Source: JAGLSB01 sp023135955 | Lineage (GTDB): Bacteria; Bacteroidota; Bacteroidia; Bacteroidales; GCA-2748055 | Assembly: GCA_030673645.1 (NCBI GenBank) | Contig: DAOVIO010000078.1 | Span: forward strand, 1 to 18,013 | Reading direction: 5' to 3' | DNA length: 18,013 nt | Part shown: positions 7,927 to 14,203 of the stretch, in pieces | Numbering within the stretch: the first letter of the stretch is position 1 | How the letters are laid out: every line of letters starts with the position of its first letter | Made by a program: the position numbers and the translations under genes | Notes under the pieces: generated by a model | The model's database searches: none | What the model was told of the DNA's origin: nothing | Seen by the model: only the letters and a program-made list of their open reading frames with translations

Positions 7927-8973
7927 TTATAGTTTAACAACTCTACCTTCTTTATTTGATAATATTGCGGCTTCAATTATTCTTATCACATCCGCCGCTT
8001 GCTCCGGTTTAACGGCTAGTTCTGATCCGTTTCTGATTGCATCATAAATATTATTGTAGAAAGCCCTATAGTCGCCGTTCACAGATTCAACTACTCCTTC
8101 AAAGTGATTTTCTCCTAATGTAGTATTCAGAGTACCCCAATTATCAGAATCTTCTTTTCCCCAATCATCCCCATTGGGAATAAGTCCATCTTTTAAATCT
8201 TGTTCCTGACGATCTATTCCCCATTTAAGGAAACTTCCATTAGTACCATGGATTAAGAATTTGGGTCCGGGCTCACGCACCAGATAACTTGCCTTTAGAC
8301 TAACTTTTAATCCAGGATAACTCATGATAATTTCGAAATTATCATCTATTTTACTATTAGGCCTGGTTTTACGGATATTGGCGAATACAGTGAGGGGCTT
8401 CCCAAAAAGGACTATTGCCTGATCGATGAGATGTGATCCAAGATTATAAAGCGTTCCTGCTCCTGTATCCTCTGACTCTTTCCAGCTACCTTCTAAAATC
8501 ACATTCCTGTAGCGATCAAAATGAGCTTCGTAGTCAACTAATTTCCCAAACACATTATCATTTATTAAATTTTGAATTGTAAGAAAGTCGCTATCCCATC
8601 TTCTATTCTGAAAAACGGATAAAATAAGTCCTTGTTTTTTCGCAATATCAATTAATTCATCTGCCTGTTCACTTTTTTGTGTAAAAGGCTTTTCAATTAT
8701 AACGTGTTTACCGGCTAATAATGACTTTTTAGCATAATCAAAATGAAGGTAATCGGGTAGGTTTACTATAATTAATTCAATATCCTTATCCTGACATAAT
8801 TCATCGCAACTTCTTACTATATTCGCGTAAGAATATTTTATTTTGCTGTTGTTGTTGTTTCTTTCAACAATCGATTTAATTTCAAAACCTTTGTTGACAT
8901 GAAGAAGAGGTGCGTGGAAAACAAAGCCGGACATTCCAAAAGAAGCAATACCTGTTTTTATAGAATCAATCAT
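7927..8973 (-). CDS. Gfo/Idh/MocA family oxidoreductase, cytoplasmic
   Basis: The 348 residues have no signal peptide. The NAD(P)-binding N-terminus reads GIASFGMSGFVFHAPLL (8-24), the pattern of the YdgJ/IolW-like subgroup, followed by IVNLPDYLHFDYAKK and the signature HVIIEKPFTQK with its conserved lysine. The C-terminal domain includes GKLVDYEAHFDRYR and GTLYNLGSHLIDQA; the His of the latter is in the usual catalytic position. Likely activity is NAD(P)-dependent oxidation of a sugar or inositol-like compound. It is not close to the Tat-secreted relative upstream and is on the opposite strand, so the two are not recent duplicates. It stands as a single-gene unit with a candidate -7 element 26 nt upstream of its start. 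The family call is strong and the substrate unknown. Confidence 0.9.
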   Translation of the reverse strand: MIDSIKTGIASFGMSGFVFHAPLLHVNKGFEIKSIVERNNNNSKIKYSYANIVRSCDELCQDKDIELIIVNLPDYLHFDYAKKSLLAGKHVIIEKPFTQKSEQADELIDIAKKQGLILSVFQNRRWDSDFLTIQNLINDNVFGKLVDYEAHFDRYRNVILEGSWKESEDTGAGTLYNLGSHLIDQAIVLFGKPLTVFANIRKTRPNSKIDDNFEIIMSYPGLKVSLKASYLVREPGPKFLIHGTNGSFLKWGIDRQEQDLKDGLIPNGDDWGKEDSDNWGTLNTTLGENHFEGVVESVNGDYRAFYNNIYDAIRNGSELAVKPEQAADVIRIIEAAILSNKEGRVVKL

Positions 8974-8998
8974 TATTTTCTTTTTAATAATAAGCCTG

Positions 8999-9006
8999 CA
9001 AAATTA
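8999..9006 (-). promoter_or_regulatory. Candidate Bacteroidota -7 element for the minus-strand oxidoreductase
   Basis: On the minus strand these bases read TAATTTTG, a full match to TAnnTTTG. The G lies 26 nt before the ATG at 8973, which would give a leader of about 20 nt. No TTG is found at the -33 spacing, which weakens the call. Confidence 0.4.
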
Positions 9007-9129
9007 TAAAAAGAATCTATTAGTCCTAATAATTTTGAAGAAGGAGGAGAACCAAAATTTATAATGATTGTTTATTAAATATATAAAATATTTCCTGATC
9101 ATATTCAAGAATGCAATTTATGCACAAAA

Positions 9130-9222
9130 ATGAAATTAAATTTAATAATGAAAGCCTATGGATCTAAGATATTTAAGGTATACTGCTTACTTTTATTAGT
9201 ATATTTATACTCAAGTTTTTAA
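9130..9222 (+). CDS. Possible 30-codon peptide, signal-peptide-like (doubtful)
   Basis: A short ORF with two in-frame ATGs (9130 and 9148) encodes a lysine-containing start, then the hydrophobic run VYCLLLLVYLYSSF and a stop. It looks like an isolated signal peptide or a tiny membrane peptide. The second ATG is preceded by ATTAAATTTAATA, nearly the same leader as that of the alkaline phosphatase gene 46 nt downstream of its stop. It could be a real leader peptide, the remnant of a lost secreted-protein gene, or chance in AT-rich DNA. The rest of the 294-base gap (8974-9267) holds the promoter candidate above and otherwise nothing I can name. Confidence 0.22.
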   Translation: MKLNLIMKAYGSKIFKVYCLLLLVYLYSSF

Positions 9223-9267
9223 AATATGAAATAATTTTTATAAAAAATAAATTAAAATTTAATAATA

Positions 9268-10359
9268 ATGAATAAGTACTTATTTCTCTATACAATTACA
9301 AGCATGCTACTATTTACAAGTTGTAGTCAAAACTTGCCTGCTGAACCTCAAGTTCAAAAAGTTGATAATATTGTTTTTCTCATAGGTGACGGCATGGGCG
9401 TAGCTCAGGTTTATGCTGCTATGTCTAGTTCTACTGAAAAGTTAAACATGGAGCTATCAAATAATACAGGACTTTCAACAACCTTTTCTCTAACTGATAA
9501 AATTACAGATTCAGCTGCAGCAGGTACAGCTCTTGCAACTGGCATAAAGACAAAGAATGGTGTTATTGGTCAGGATACTCTAGGTAATGCTTTCTCTAGC
9601 ATTTTACATGTAGCAGAGAATCATGGATTAGCTACTGGGCTTATAGCTTCATCTTCTATTACTCATGCTACCCCAGCTGCTTTTATTGCTCACGAGTTGA
9701 AACGAGGAGATTATGAAGCAATAGCGGCCGATTTTCTTGCTACAGATATTGACGTCTTTATTGGTGGGGGATATGATAATTTTGCACTTAGAGAGGACGG
9801 ATTAAATTATATTGATAGCCTTACTGCTAATGGATACGATGTTGCAAAAAACATTGAAGAGGTTGAGTTATCGGTCTCTGATAAACTCGCAGGATTACTC
9901 TATGAGTTTCATCCTCCAAAATATTCAGAAGGACGTGGTGATATGCTTCCAAAAGCAACAAAAAAAGCTCTTGATATATTGAGTAAAAATGAAAAAGGAT
10001 TTTTCCTTATGATTGAAGGATCACAGATCGATTGGGCAGGTCATGATAATGACACAAAGTATAATGTGGAGGAAACACTTGATTTTGACCGTACAATAGG
10101 TGTTGTACTTGATTTCTTAAAAGAAAATCCAAATACTTTAGTTGTAGTGACAGCTGATCATGAAACAGGAGGGATGGCATTAACTTCAGAAACTGGGGAT
10201 TATATGAATTCTGATGCCTCATGGGGAACAGGAGGCCATACTTCTATTATGGTTCCTGTTTTTGCTTATGGTGCCGGAGCTGATTCATTTACAGGTATAA
10301 TGGACAATACTGATTTCTTTACAAAATTTTCAAAGCTTTATTGCTTTGATTCTGAATAA
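9268..10359 (+). CDS. Alkaline phosphatase, PhoA superfamily lipoprotein
   Basis: The 363-residue protein begins with a lipoprotein signal, hydrophobic from about 4 to 17 and ending in the lipobox LFTSC with Cys19 as the lipidation site. The metal and nucleophile motifs are all present: FLIGDGMG with Asp41, TDSAAAGTALATG with nucleophile Ser82, GSQIDWAGHDND with paired Asp and His ligands, TADHETGG, and a late GGHTS histidine. It hydrolyses phosphomonoesters at the outer membrane or in the periplasm to release phosphate. At 363 residues it is more compact than the E. coli enzyme and fits the short Bacteroidota form. The start is the ATG after an ATTAAAATTTAATAA leader; no Shine-Dalgarno is present. 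The following lipoprotein fragment begins one base after its stop, so the two were probably cotranscribed. I see no recognisable phosphate-starvation operator. Confidence 0.93.
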   Translation: MNKYLFLYTITSMLLFTSCSQNLPAEPQVQKVDNIVFLIGDGMGVAQVYAAMSSSTEKLNMELSNNTGLSTTFSLTDKITDSAAAGTALATGIKTKNGVIGQDTLGNAFSSILHVAENHGLATGLIASSSITHATPAAFIAHELKRGDYEAIAADFLATDIDVFIGGGYDNFALREDGLNYIDSLTANGYDVAKNIEEVELSVSDKLAGLLYEFHPPKYSEGRGDMLPKATKKALDILSKNEKGFFLMIEGSQIDWAGHDNDTKYNVEETLDFDRTIGVVLDFLKENPNTLVVVTADHETGGMALTSETGDYMNSDASWGTGGHTSIMVPVFAYGAGADSFTGIMDNTDFFTKFSKLYCFDSE

Positions 10360-10360
10360 A

Positions 10361-10744
10361 GTGTATTTCATAAACAAGAATATTAAGGGAGTAAAACTAT
10401 TTTTTATGGTTTTATTCCTTTTTTTTATGTCATGCAGATCAACTCAGGTTTTTCAGGATAGCGATCTGTCACCTAAAGTTAAGGAGGAGTTGATTGTGCC
10501 ACTATCAAAACAATTAAAGGAAAGCAGTGGCCTTCTGATAATCAATGATTATTTCCTGAGTTTTAATGATAGCGGTGGAAAAAATATCCTTTATGCATTC
10601 AAAAAGGAATCTCCTGATAGTATAATTGAAATTAATATTCCTGGTTCCATGAATGTAGACTGGGAAGATATTCTTAAGCTCCACCCATTTTATAATCCTA
10701 TCTCTATTTTACTAAGCAGTGTAATGTTTTCCAGATTAGAATAA
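10361..10744 (+). pseudogene. Truncated lipoprotein gene (N-terminal about 100 codons of a larger protein)
   Basis: The best start is GTG at 10361, one base after the alkaline phosphatase stop, because it gives a proper lipoprotein signal: a lysine-containing start, a hydrophobic stretch and the lipobox FFMSC. The mature part reads KQLKESSGLLIIND, then FNDSGGKNILYAF, then NVDWEDI at 10652-10672. From memory, this pattern (LKE-SGL, HNDSGG, NKDWEDIA) opens proteins of about 300 residues in Bacteroidota that fold as a propeller-like domain. Here the likeness ends right after DWEDI, and the frame then runs antisense into the 3' end of the minus-strand gene and stops at 10742-10744. The rest of the gene is absent, so I call it a broken gene. 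Its product, if made, would be an anchored fragment without a complete domain. Confidence 0.6.
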
Positions 10745-11967
10745 TCGTATATATAGAAACCTTCATCACCTATTGTAAACAGGAGATCGTCCAGAGGTAT
10801 AACATCCAAAGCATTGATATTCGGGAATTCTGCCAGCTTATTGTTATTGATATCTAATTTATCTTCTACATCATAAACTACCAATCCATTATCTCCCTGG
10901 CAAATAAATAGTGTAGTTCCAGAAATACCTAAACCATATGGCTCATTCATTGTATAAGATGCTATTAATGATGGATTCGATTTGTCGGAAACATTAATTA
11001 CCTCCAATAAATCAGCAGTACCACCACACATATTCCCGGATCTCAAAGTTACATATGCAGTATTTCCTCTTACAACTACAGGATCGCAACTGGTAACATG
11101 GCTGTATTCTGATTTTTTGACAGGATTATCAGGAAATTCCAGATCCAGGATATGCAATCCATTTGTTGCACCCAGGTACATATAATCTTCATAAATGAAC
11201 ATTGTTTCAAGCCCCCATCCAACATAATTATCATAGATTAAATCAGGTGCATTAATATCGCTTATATCAATTACCTTAAGAAGACAGGCTTGTTCAAGCA
11301 AATAAAGATATTGATCAAATGTGGCAAACCTGGCCATTGACCCTCCAACTCCGTAGGAATCACCTCCGCCTGATGAAACAGATCTCGTTGAACTCATTGC
11401 ATCTACTAGCCCATATTCATAAAATACACCCCATGGTTGGGGATTATTGTAGATTTCCTGTGTGTAATCTTCTATTACCCAGTCTGTCACCACACCCTTA
11501 TTATTATCAATTTGTGCTAAGGGGTATTCAATATCATAGGGAGGAAGAGTATAATTGAGTATGCTGTCAAGTCTGTTTATTTCTACCGGAGCCAATGGAT
11601 CGCTGATATCAATAAGTACAATGTCAATATAACTGTCGACATACAAAATATTATTTTTAATTGCCATATCTACATTTCCCGGAATATTAATAAAGGATAT
11701 GGCTGTTGGTATTGCAGGCTCCGAGATATCAATAATATGAATACCTTTCATATATTCATTAATAAAAATATAGTCATCCTTGAAGTATATTTTACCCGGC
11801 TCCTCCATGGGCACTGGCTCTGTAACATGAATTGCATCCCGCAAATCATCATAAGTCATAAAAATTGGAACATTAGCAGTAAAGGTTTGAAATTTTCTGT
11901 CTTCACAAGAAGAAAAAACAAGTGCTAATAAAAGCAGACTTGAAATATTTGTTATATATCTTTTCAT
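10690..11967 (-). CDS. LVIVD-repeat beta-propeller lipoprotein
   Basis: The 425-residue protein starts with a lipoprotein signal (MKRYITNISSLLLLALVFSSC, lipobox VFSSC with Cys21). The mature part is built from repeated units of the LVIVD type: GIHIIDISEPAIPTAI, IVLIDISDPLAPVEI, LKVIDISDINAPDLI, LHILDLEFPDNPVK, LEVINVSDKSNPSLIA and LVVYDVEDK, spaced about 40-100 residues apart. Such repeats form surface beta-propellers, mostly of unknown function, in Bacteroidota and some archaea. The last units end in a natural-looking C-terminus, so the gene seems complete although it abuts the truncated gene on the other strand with no terminator between them. It is divergent from the outer-membrane-type protein gene at 12079. 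Ligand or partner unknown. Confidence 0.82.
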   Translation of the reverse strand: MKRYITNISSLLLLALVFSSCEDRKFQTFTANVPIFMTYDDLRDAIHVTEPVPMEEPGKIYFKDDYIFINEYMKGIHIIDISEPAIPTAISFINIPGNVDMAIKNNILYVDSYIDIVLIDISDPLAPVEINRLDSILNYTLPPYDIEYPLAQIDNNKGVVTDWVIEDYTQEIYNNPQPWGVFYEYGLVDAMSSTRSVSSGGGDSYGVGGSMARFATFDQYLYLLEQACLLKVIDISDINAPDLIYDNYVGWGLETMFIYEDYMYLGATNGLHILDLEFPDNPVKKSEYSHVTSCDPVVVRGNTAYVTLRSGNMCGGTADLLEVINVSDKSNPSLIASYTMNEPYGLGISGTTLFICQGDNGLVVYDVEDKLDINNNKLAEFPNINALDVIPLDDLLFTIGDEGFYIYDYSNLENITLLSKIEIGL

Positions 11968-12007
11968 GGTTAATTTTTTCTTTTATGATGCATCTCGTCC
12001 AGAACTA

Positions 12008-12032
12008 GTTGCGTTGTACGCAACCTTTTTTT
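12008..12032 (+). terminator. Hairpin plus T-run, + strand, inside a divergent gap
   Basis: GTTGCGT (12008-12014) and ACGCAAC (12018-12024) form a perfect 7-bp stem with a TGT loop, followed by C and seven T residues (12026-12032). It has the form of an intrinsic terminator for + strand transcripts, yet no intact + strand gene ends just before it. It lies 46 nt upstream of the next + start, so it could also be a leader attenuator, or its palindrome could be an operator. Confidence 0.6.
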
Positions 12033-12078
12033 ATTAATATTCATCCTGAAGGAGAATCTATCCATATAATTTAATGTT

Positions 12079-12810
12079 ATGAACAAAAAAATCCTAATAC
12101 TGATCATTATTTTATTAACTCCGGCAATTGCAATTCTTGCTCAGAAAGCCGATGAAGTTACATTGAAAACAGGTTCTGTCATCAGGGGTTCAGTTATTGA
12201 AATTAATGTTGATGGGAAAGTAATTATTGACGATGTCGCAGGAAATACCTGGGTATTTAATATGAGTGAGATTGATAACATAAAGCAGGTTGAAGCTATT
12301 GAGATATTAGGAACTCGTATGTGCCCGTCCGGTTGGATTAATATGACTTCGATAGGTTTCCTTGCCGGCTCTAATAATAGTGTGCAAATTGCACCTTTCA
12401 GTTTAATTTCCTCCTTTGGTTATAAGAATTCAATGAGTATATACACAGGTGTTGCAACAGGTATAGAATTTCTGAATATCAACCATATACCTATTCTTCT
12501 TGACTTGCAATATTTTTCGCGTGAAAAGGAAGTTGCGCCAGTATTTATTTTAAGAGCAGGTTATGCTATTCCATCTAAAGAAGAAACTGAAAATTATGGT
12601 AATAAAGTTTCTTACGATGGAGGAATAACAGGTTCTATAGGAGTTGGTTTAAAGATTAGAAGTAAAGAAAATTTTGCATGGGATCTGAATGCCTTATACC
12701 GTTATATGAAGATAAAATATTCAGAATACAATGAGTGGTCACCACAAGATTACATCTATACAGATATTTATAATCGACTTGAATTGCGTTTGGGGTTCTA
12801 TCTGAACTAG
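12079..12810 (+). CDS. Predicted exported protein with outer-membrane beta-barrel-like C-terminal part
   Basis: The 243-residue protein begins with a clear Sec signal (MNKKILILIIILL to AILAQ, cleavage near 22). A short N-terminal domain follows with VTLKTGSVIRGSVIEI and a SEIDNIKQV end, a pattern I know from many Bacteroidota envelope proteins of unknown function. The rest alternates polar and hydrophobic residues in strand-like stretches with Gly/Tyr/Asn turns and ends in LELRLGFYLN, as small porin-like barrels do. No enzyme motif is seen. It is divergent from the LVIVD lipoprotein gene across 111 nt and is followed by a repeat-rich gap, so it is probably monocistronic. A structural or sensing role in the outer membrane is a guess. 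Confidence 0.7.
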   Translation: MNKKILILIIILLTPAIAILAQKADEVTLKTGSVIRGSVIEINVDGKVIIDDVAGNTWVFNMSEIDNIKQVEAIEILGTRMCPSGWINMTSIGFLAGSNNSVQIAPFSLISSFGYKNSMSIYTGVATGIEFLNINHIPILLDLQYFSREKEVAPVFILRAGYAIPSKEETENYGNKVSYDGGITGSIGVGLKIRSKENFAWDLNALYRYMKIKYSEYNEWSPQDYIYTDIYNRLELRLGFYLN

Positions 12811-12853
12811 CTTAGTTTTTGCTGTGCACTAATATCCCGCATCTGAATCAGCA

Positions 12854-12909
12854 CACCGGTACACTAGCGCACCAGTACACTAGCACATCAGCACACCAGT
12901 ACACTAGCG
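12854..12909. repeat. Three imperfect copies of a 16-bp unit (CACCRGTACACTAGCR)
   Basis: Copies at 12854-12869, 12870-12885 and 12894-12909 differ only at two purine positions; a CATCAGCA spacer separates the second and third. Base composition is far richer in C than the AT-rich surroundings. No ORF uses it. A looser relative (GCACCAGCACACTACC) follows at 12993. Confidence 0.8.
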
Positions 12910-12917
12910 CATTAAGA

Positions 12918-12937
12918 TCCCGAGAGAATACTCGGGA
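12918..12937. repeat. Inverted repeat TCCCGAG-6-CTCGGGA
   Basis: Perfect 7-base arms at 12918-12924 and 12931-12937 with a 6-nt loop. No T-run follows, so it is not a standard terminator. The TCCCGA arm is shared with two other hairpins around queE. Confidence 0.75.
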
Positions 12938-12953
12938 CTAGTTCAACTAACAT

Positions 12954-12978
12954 CTTTCGGTTCGTAAACTCCCGAAAG
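12954..12978. repeat. Inverted repeat CTTTCGG-11-CCGAAAG
   Basis: Perfect 7-base arms at 12954-12960 and 12972-12978 enclosing an 11-nt loop. The right arm is embedded in CTCCCGAAAG, linking it to the TCCCGA hairpins nearby. No T-run follows. Confidence 0.7.
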
Positions 12979-13017
12979 CTGAGTTTCACTTAGCACCAGC
13001 ACACTACCATCCCTCCC

Positions 13018-13047
13018 TTGATTCTTCCCTAATTTTATCTACTTTTG
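13018..13047 (+). promoter_or_regulatory. Bacteroidota-type promoter for queE (TTG-19-TACTTTTG)
   Basis: TTG at 13018-13020 and TACTTTTG at 13040-13047 are separated by 19 bp, matching the phylum's -33 TTG / -7 TAnnTTTG arrangement in both motif and spacing. The -7 element ends only 5 nt before the queE ATG, so transcription should begin within a few bases of the start codon. Confidence 0.6.
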
Positions 13048-13052
13048 TCCCG

Positions 13053-13682
13053 ATGAATATTGATGCAGGAAAATACAACAAAGGTAAGAAGCTACCAGTG
13101 GTAGAAGAGTTTTATACTCTACAAGGGGAAGGTCACAATATGGGTAAGGCTGCTTATTTTTTGAGAATTGGGGGCTGCGATGTTGGATGCTCCTGGTGCG
13201 ATACAAAATTATCATGGAATCCAGAATTGCATCCGGCAATAGAAATAGATAATATTTTAGAGAATATTAAAAATTGTCCTGCGAAATCAGTTGTTATTAC
13301 GGGTGGCGAGCCTTTGATGTTTAATCTTGACTATCTCTGTGACCAGTTAAAACATGAGGGAATAGAGACATTTATAGAAACCTCCGGGGTACATTCATTT
13401 TCAGGTACGTGGGACTGGATCTGTCTTTCTCCTAAAAGACATTCTGTTACTCAGGATATATATTTTTCTAATGCGAACGAGCTTAAAATTATTATTGCTG
13501 AAAAAGAAGACTTTGAATGGGCGGTAGAAAATTCTAAACGTGTAAATATTGACTGTTATTTGTATTTACAACCGGAATGGAGCAGACATAAAGAAATGAT
13601 ACCCTTAATTGTAGATTTCATCAAGGAAAATCCTGAATGGCGAATTTCTCTCCAGGCACATAAGTATATGAGAATTCCGTAG
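13053..13682 (+). CDS. queE: 7-carboxy-7-deazaguanine synthase (QueE), radical SAM
   Basis: The 209 residues are the normal QueE length. The N-terminus has EEFYTLQGEG (18-27), then the iron-sulfur cluster motif CDVGCSWC with Cys42, Cys46 and Cys49, followed by DTK, and a VITGGEP block that binds SAM. The C-terminus has the LQAHK end seen in QueE. The enzyme converts 6-carboxy-tetrahydropterin to 7-carboxy-7-deazaguanine, a step toward preQ0, queuosine in tRNA and deazapurines in some DNA. No other queuosine gene is in the window, so it is a stand-alone unit flanked by repeat-rich gaps. The ATG at 13053 keeps a short N-terminal extension; a GTG at 13098 is in frame but would leave only four residues before FYTLQGEG. 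The ATG is preferred, and implies an almost leaderless message. Confidence 0.94.
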   Translation: MNIDAGKYNKGKKLPVVEEFYTLQGEGHNMGKAAYFLRIGGCDVGCSWCDTKLSWNPELHPAIEIDNILENIKNCPAKSVVITGGEPLMFNLDYLCDQLKHEGIETFIETSGVHSFSGTWDWICLSPKRHSVTQDIYFSNANELKIIIAEKEDFEWAVENSKRVNIDCYLYLQPEWSRHKEMIPLIVDFIKENPEWRISLQAHKYMRIP

Positions 13683-13699
13683 GTGGGGGAATAAGGTAA

Positions 13700-13744
13700 G
13701 GTTACAGGGGTTACGGGGGTTACAGGGGTTACGGGAGTTATAGG
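13700..13744. repeat. Five tandem copies of a 9-bp unit (GGTTACRGG)
   Basis: Copies 1-4 alternate between GGTTACAGG and GGTTACGGG, which makes an 18-bp higher-order unit repeated twice; the fifth copy is degenerate (AGTTATAGG). It begins 18 nt after the queE stop and is strikingly G-rich on the + strand. Confidence 0.9.
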
Positions 13745-13847
13745 GTGGAAAACTCTATTTTGGATCATTTAAGCTTCGATTGGTTACAAAGGCTACTGAA
13801 GCAATCCCATCCTCACACATAGCAAGCTGGATCATTATTAGACGACC

Positions 13848-13875
13848 TCACGGTATCACGGTATCACGACATCAC
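13848..13875. repeat. 8-bp tandem repeat TCACGGTA, about 3.5 copies
   Basis: Two exact copies (13848-13863), a third with two changes (TCACGACA, 13864-13871) and a trailing TCAC. It is unrelated in sequence to the 9-bp repeat 100 bases upstream. Confidence 0.8.
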
Positions 13876-13895
13876 CTCTTCCCCCTCTTCTAAAT

Positions 13896-13909
13896 CCTCC
13901 TAAAGGAGG
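13896..13909. repeat. Short inverted repeat CCTCC-TAAA-GGAGG
   Basis: Perfect 5-base arms with a 4-nt loop, extendable by one T-G wobble. No T-run follows, so terminator function is doubtful. It could be a scrap of a dispersed palindromic repeat. Confidence 0.55.
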
Positions 13910-14005
13910 GAAGCTAGCTTGTCAATTTATTATTGTTTTTAATTATTTTAGTTATGTTTTCCAATGCTAATCTCCAAAATTTGCTAATCTTCTCCTAACC
14001 AGCAC

Positions 14006-14023
14006 TCCCGATAGCTATCGGGA
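14006..14023. repeat. Perfect 18-bp palindrome TCCCGATAGCTATCGGGA
   Basis: Fully self-complementary without a loop. The arms begin TCCCGA, as in the hairpin at 12918-12937 on the other side of queE. I recall this string recurring between genes in Bacteroidota genomes, but this cannot be tested here. Confidence 0.85.
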
Positions 14024-14118
14024 AGCACTTCATCACACTAACATTCCAAGCTACTATCCATGATCAATAACATGATATGGATTAGTCTGAAAAAATAGCT
14101 AAATCAGCTCAAATTTCG

Positions 14119-14126
14119 TATATTTG
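14119..14126 (+). promoter_or_regulatory. Candidate -7 element for the 98-residue protein gene
   Basis: TATATTTG matches TAnnTTTG and would give a leader of about 70 nt before the ATG at 14204. No TTG stands at the expected -33 distance. Confidence 0.35.
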
Positions 14127-14203
14127 ATAAAATTGACAATTATGAACTAATATTAGTCATGCATGGCTAATTATTAGTATCATAAAGTAAATTCAGAAAT
14201 AAA

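Larger units (their letters stand above)
13683..14203. other. 521-base gene-free gap rich in repeats
   Basis: No convincing ORF on either strand. In order it holds a 9-bp tandem repeat, a stretch GAAGCAATC...GCAAGCTGGATC (13800-13834) that resembles, from memory, dispersed intergenic repeats in many bacterial genomes, an 8-bp tandem repeat, a short CCTCC/GGAGG hairpin, an AT-rich spacer, an 18-bp palindrome and a candidate promoter for the downstream small gene. The minus-strand reading across the 9-bp repeat is an artefact of its 3-codon period. Confidence 0.7.

Noticed and set aside
9030..9037. TAATTTTG as a + strand promoter for alkaline phosphatase
   Set aside because: The motif matches, but no -33 element is present and the start codon is about 230 nt away; in AT-rich DNA a chance match is likely.
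9038..9078. GGAGGAG followed by an ATG at 9064
   Set aside because: It looks like a ribosome binding site, but the frame stops after four codons and this phylum rarely uses such sites.
10346..10360. TTG start for the truncated lipoprotein
   Set aside because: It overlaps the phosphatase stop and adds residues in front of the signal peptide; GTG at 10361 gives a better lipoprotein signal.
12805..12827. Weak hairpin AACTA-GCT-TAGTT plus T-run after the outer-membrane protein gene
   Set aside because: A 5-bp AT-rich stem is too weak to call a terminator.
13556..13768. Minus-strand ORF with a Val-Thr-Pro repeat
   Set aside because: The repeat comes from a 9-bp tandem array whose period is three codons; the rest is antisense to queE.
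13745..13822. GTG-started 25-codon ORF in the gap after queE
   Set aside because: It begins in the tandem repeat, has no leader or known motif, and its length is expected by chance.
13800..13834. Dispersed GAAGCAATC-type repeat in the gap after queE
   Set aside because: Resemblance rests on memory only; no second copy is in the window, so it is mentioned under the gap and not called as a repeat.
12854..13875. CRISPR array
   Set aside because: The repeats are 8-16 bp, directly adjoining or nearly so, without spacers of constant length, and no cas gene is in the window.
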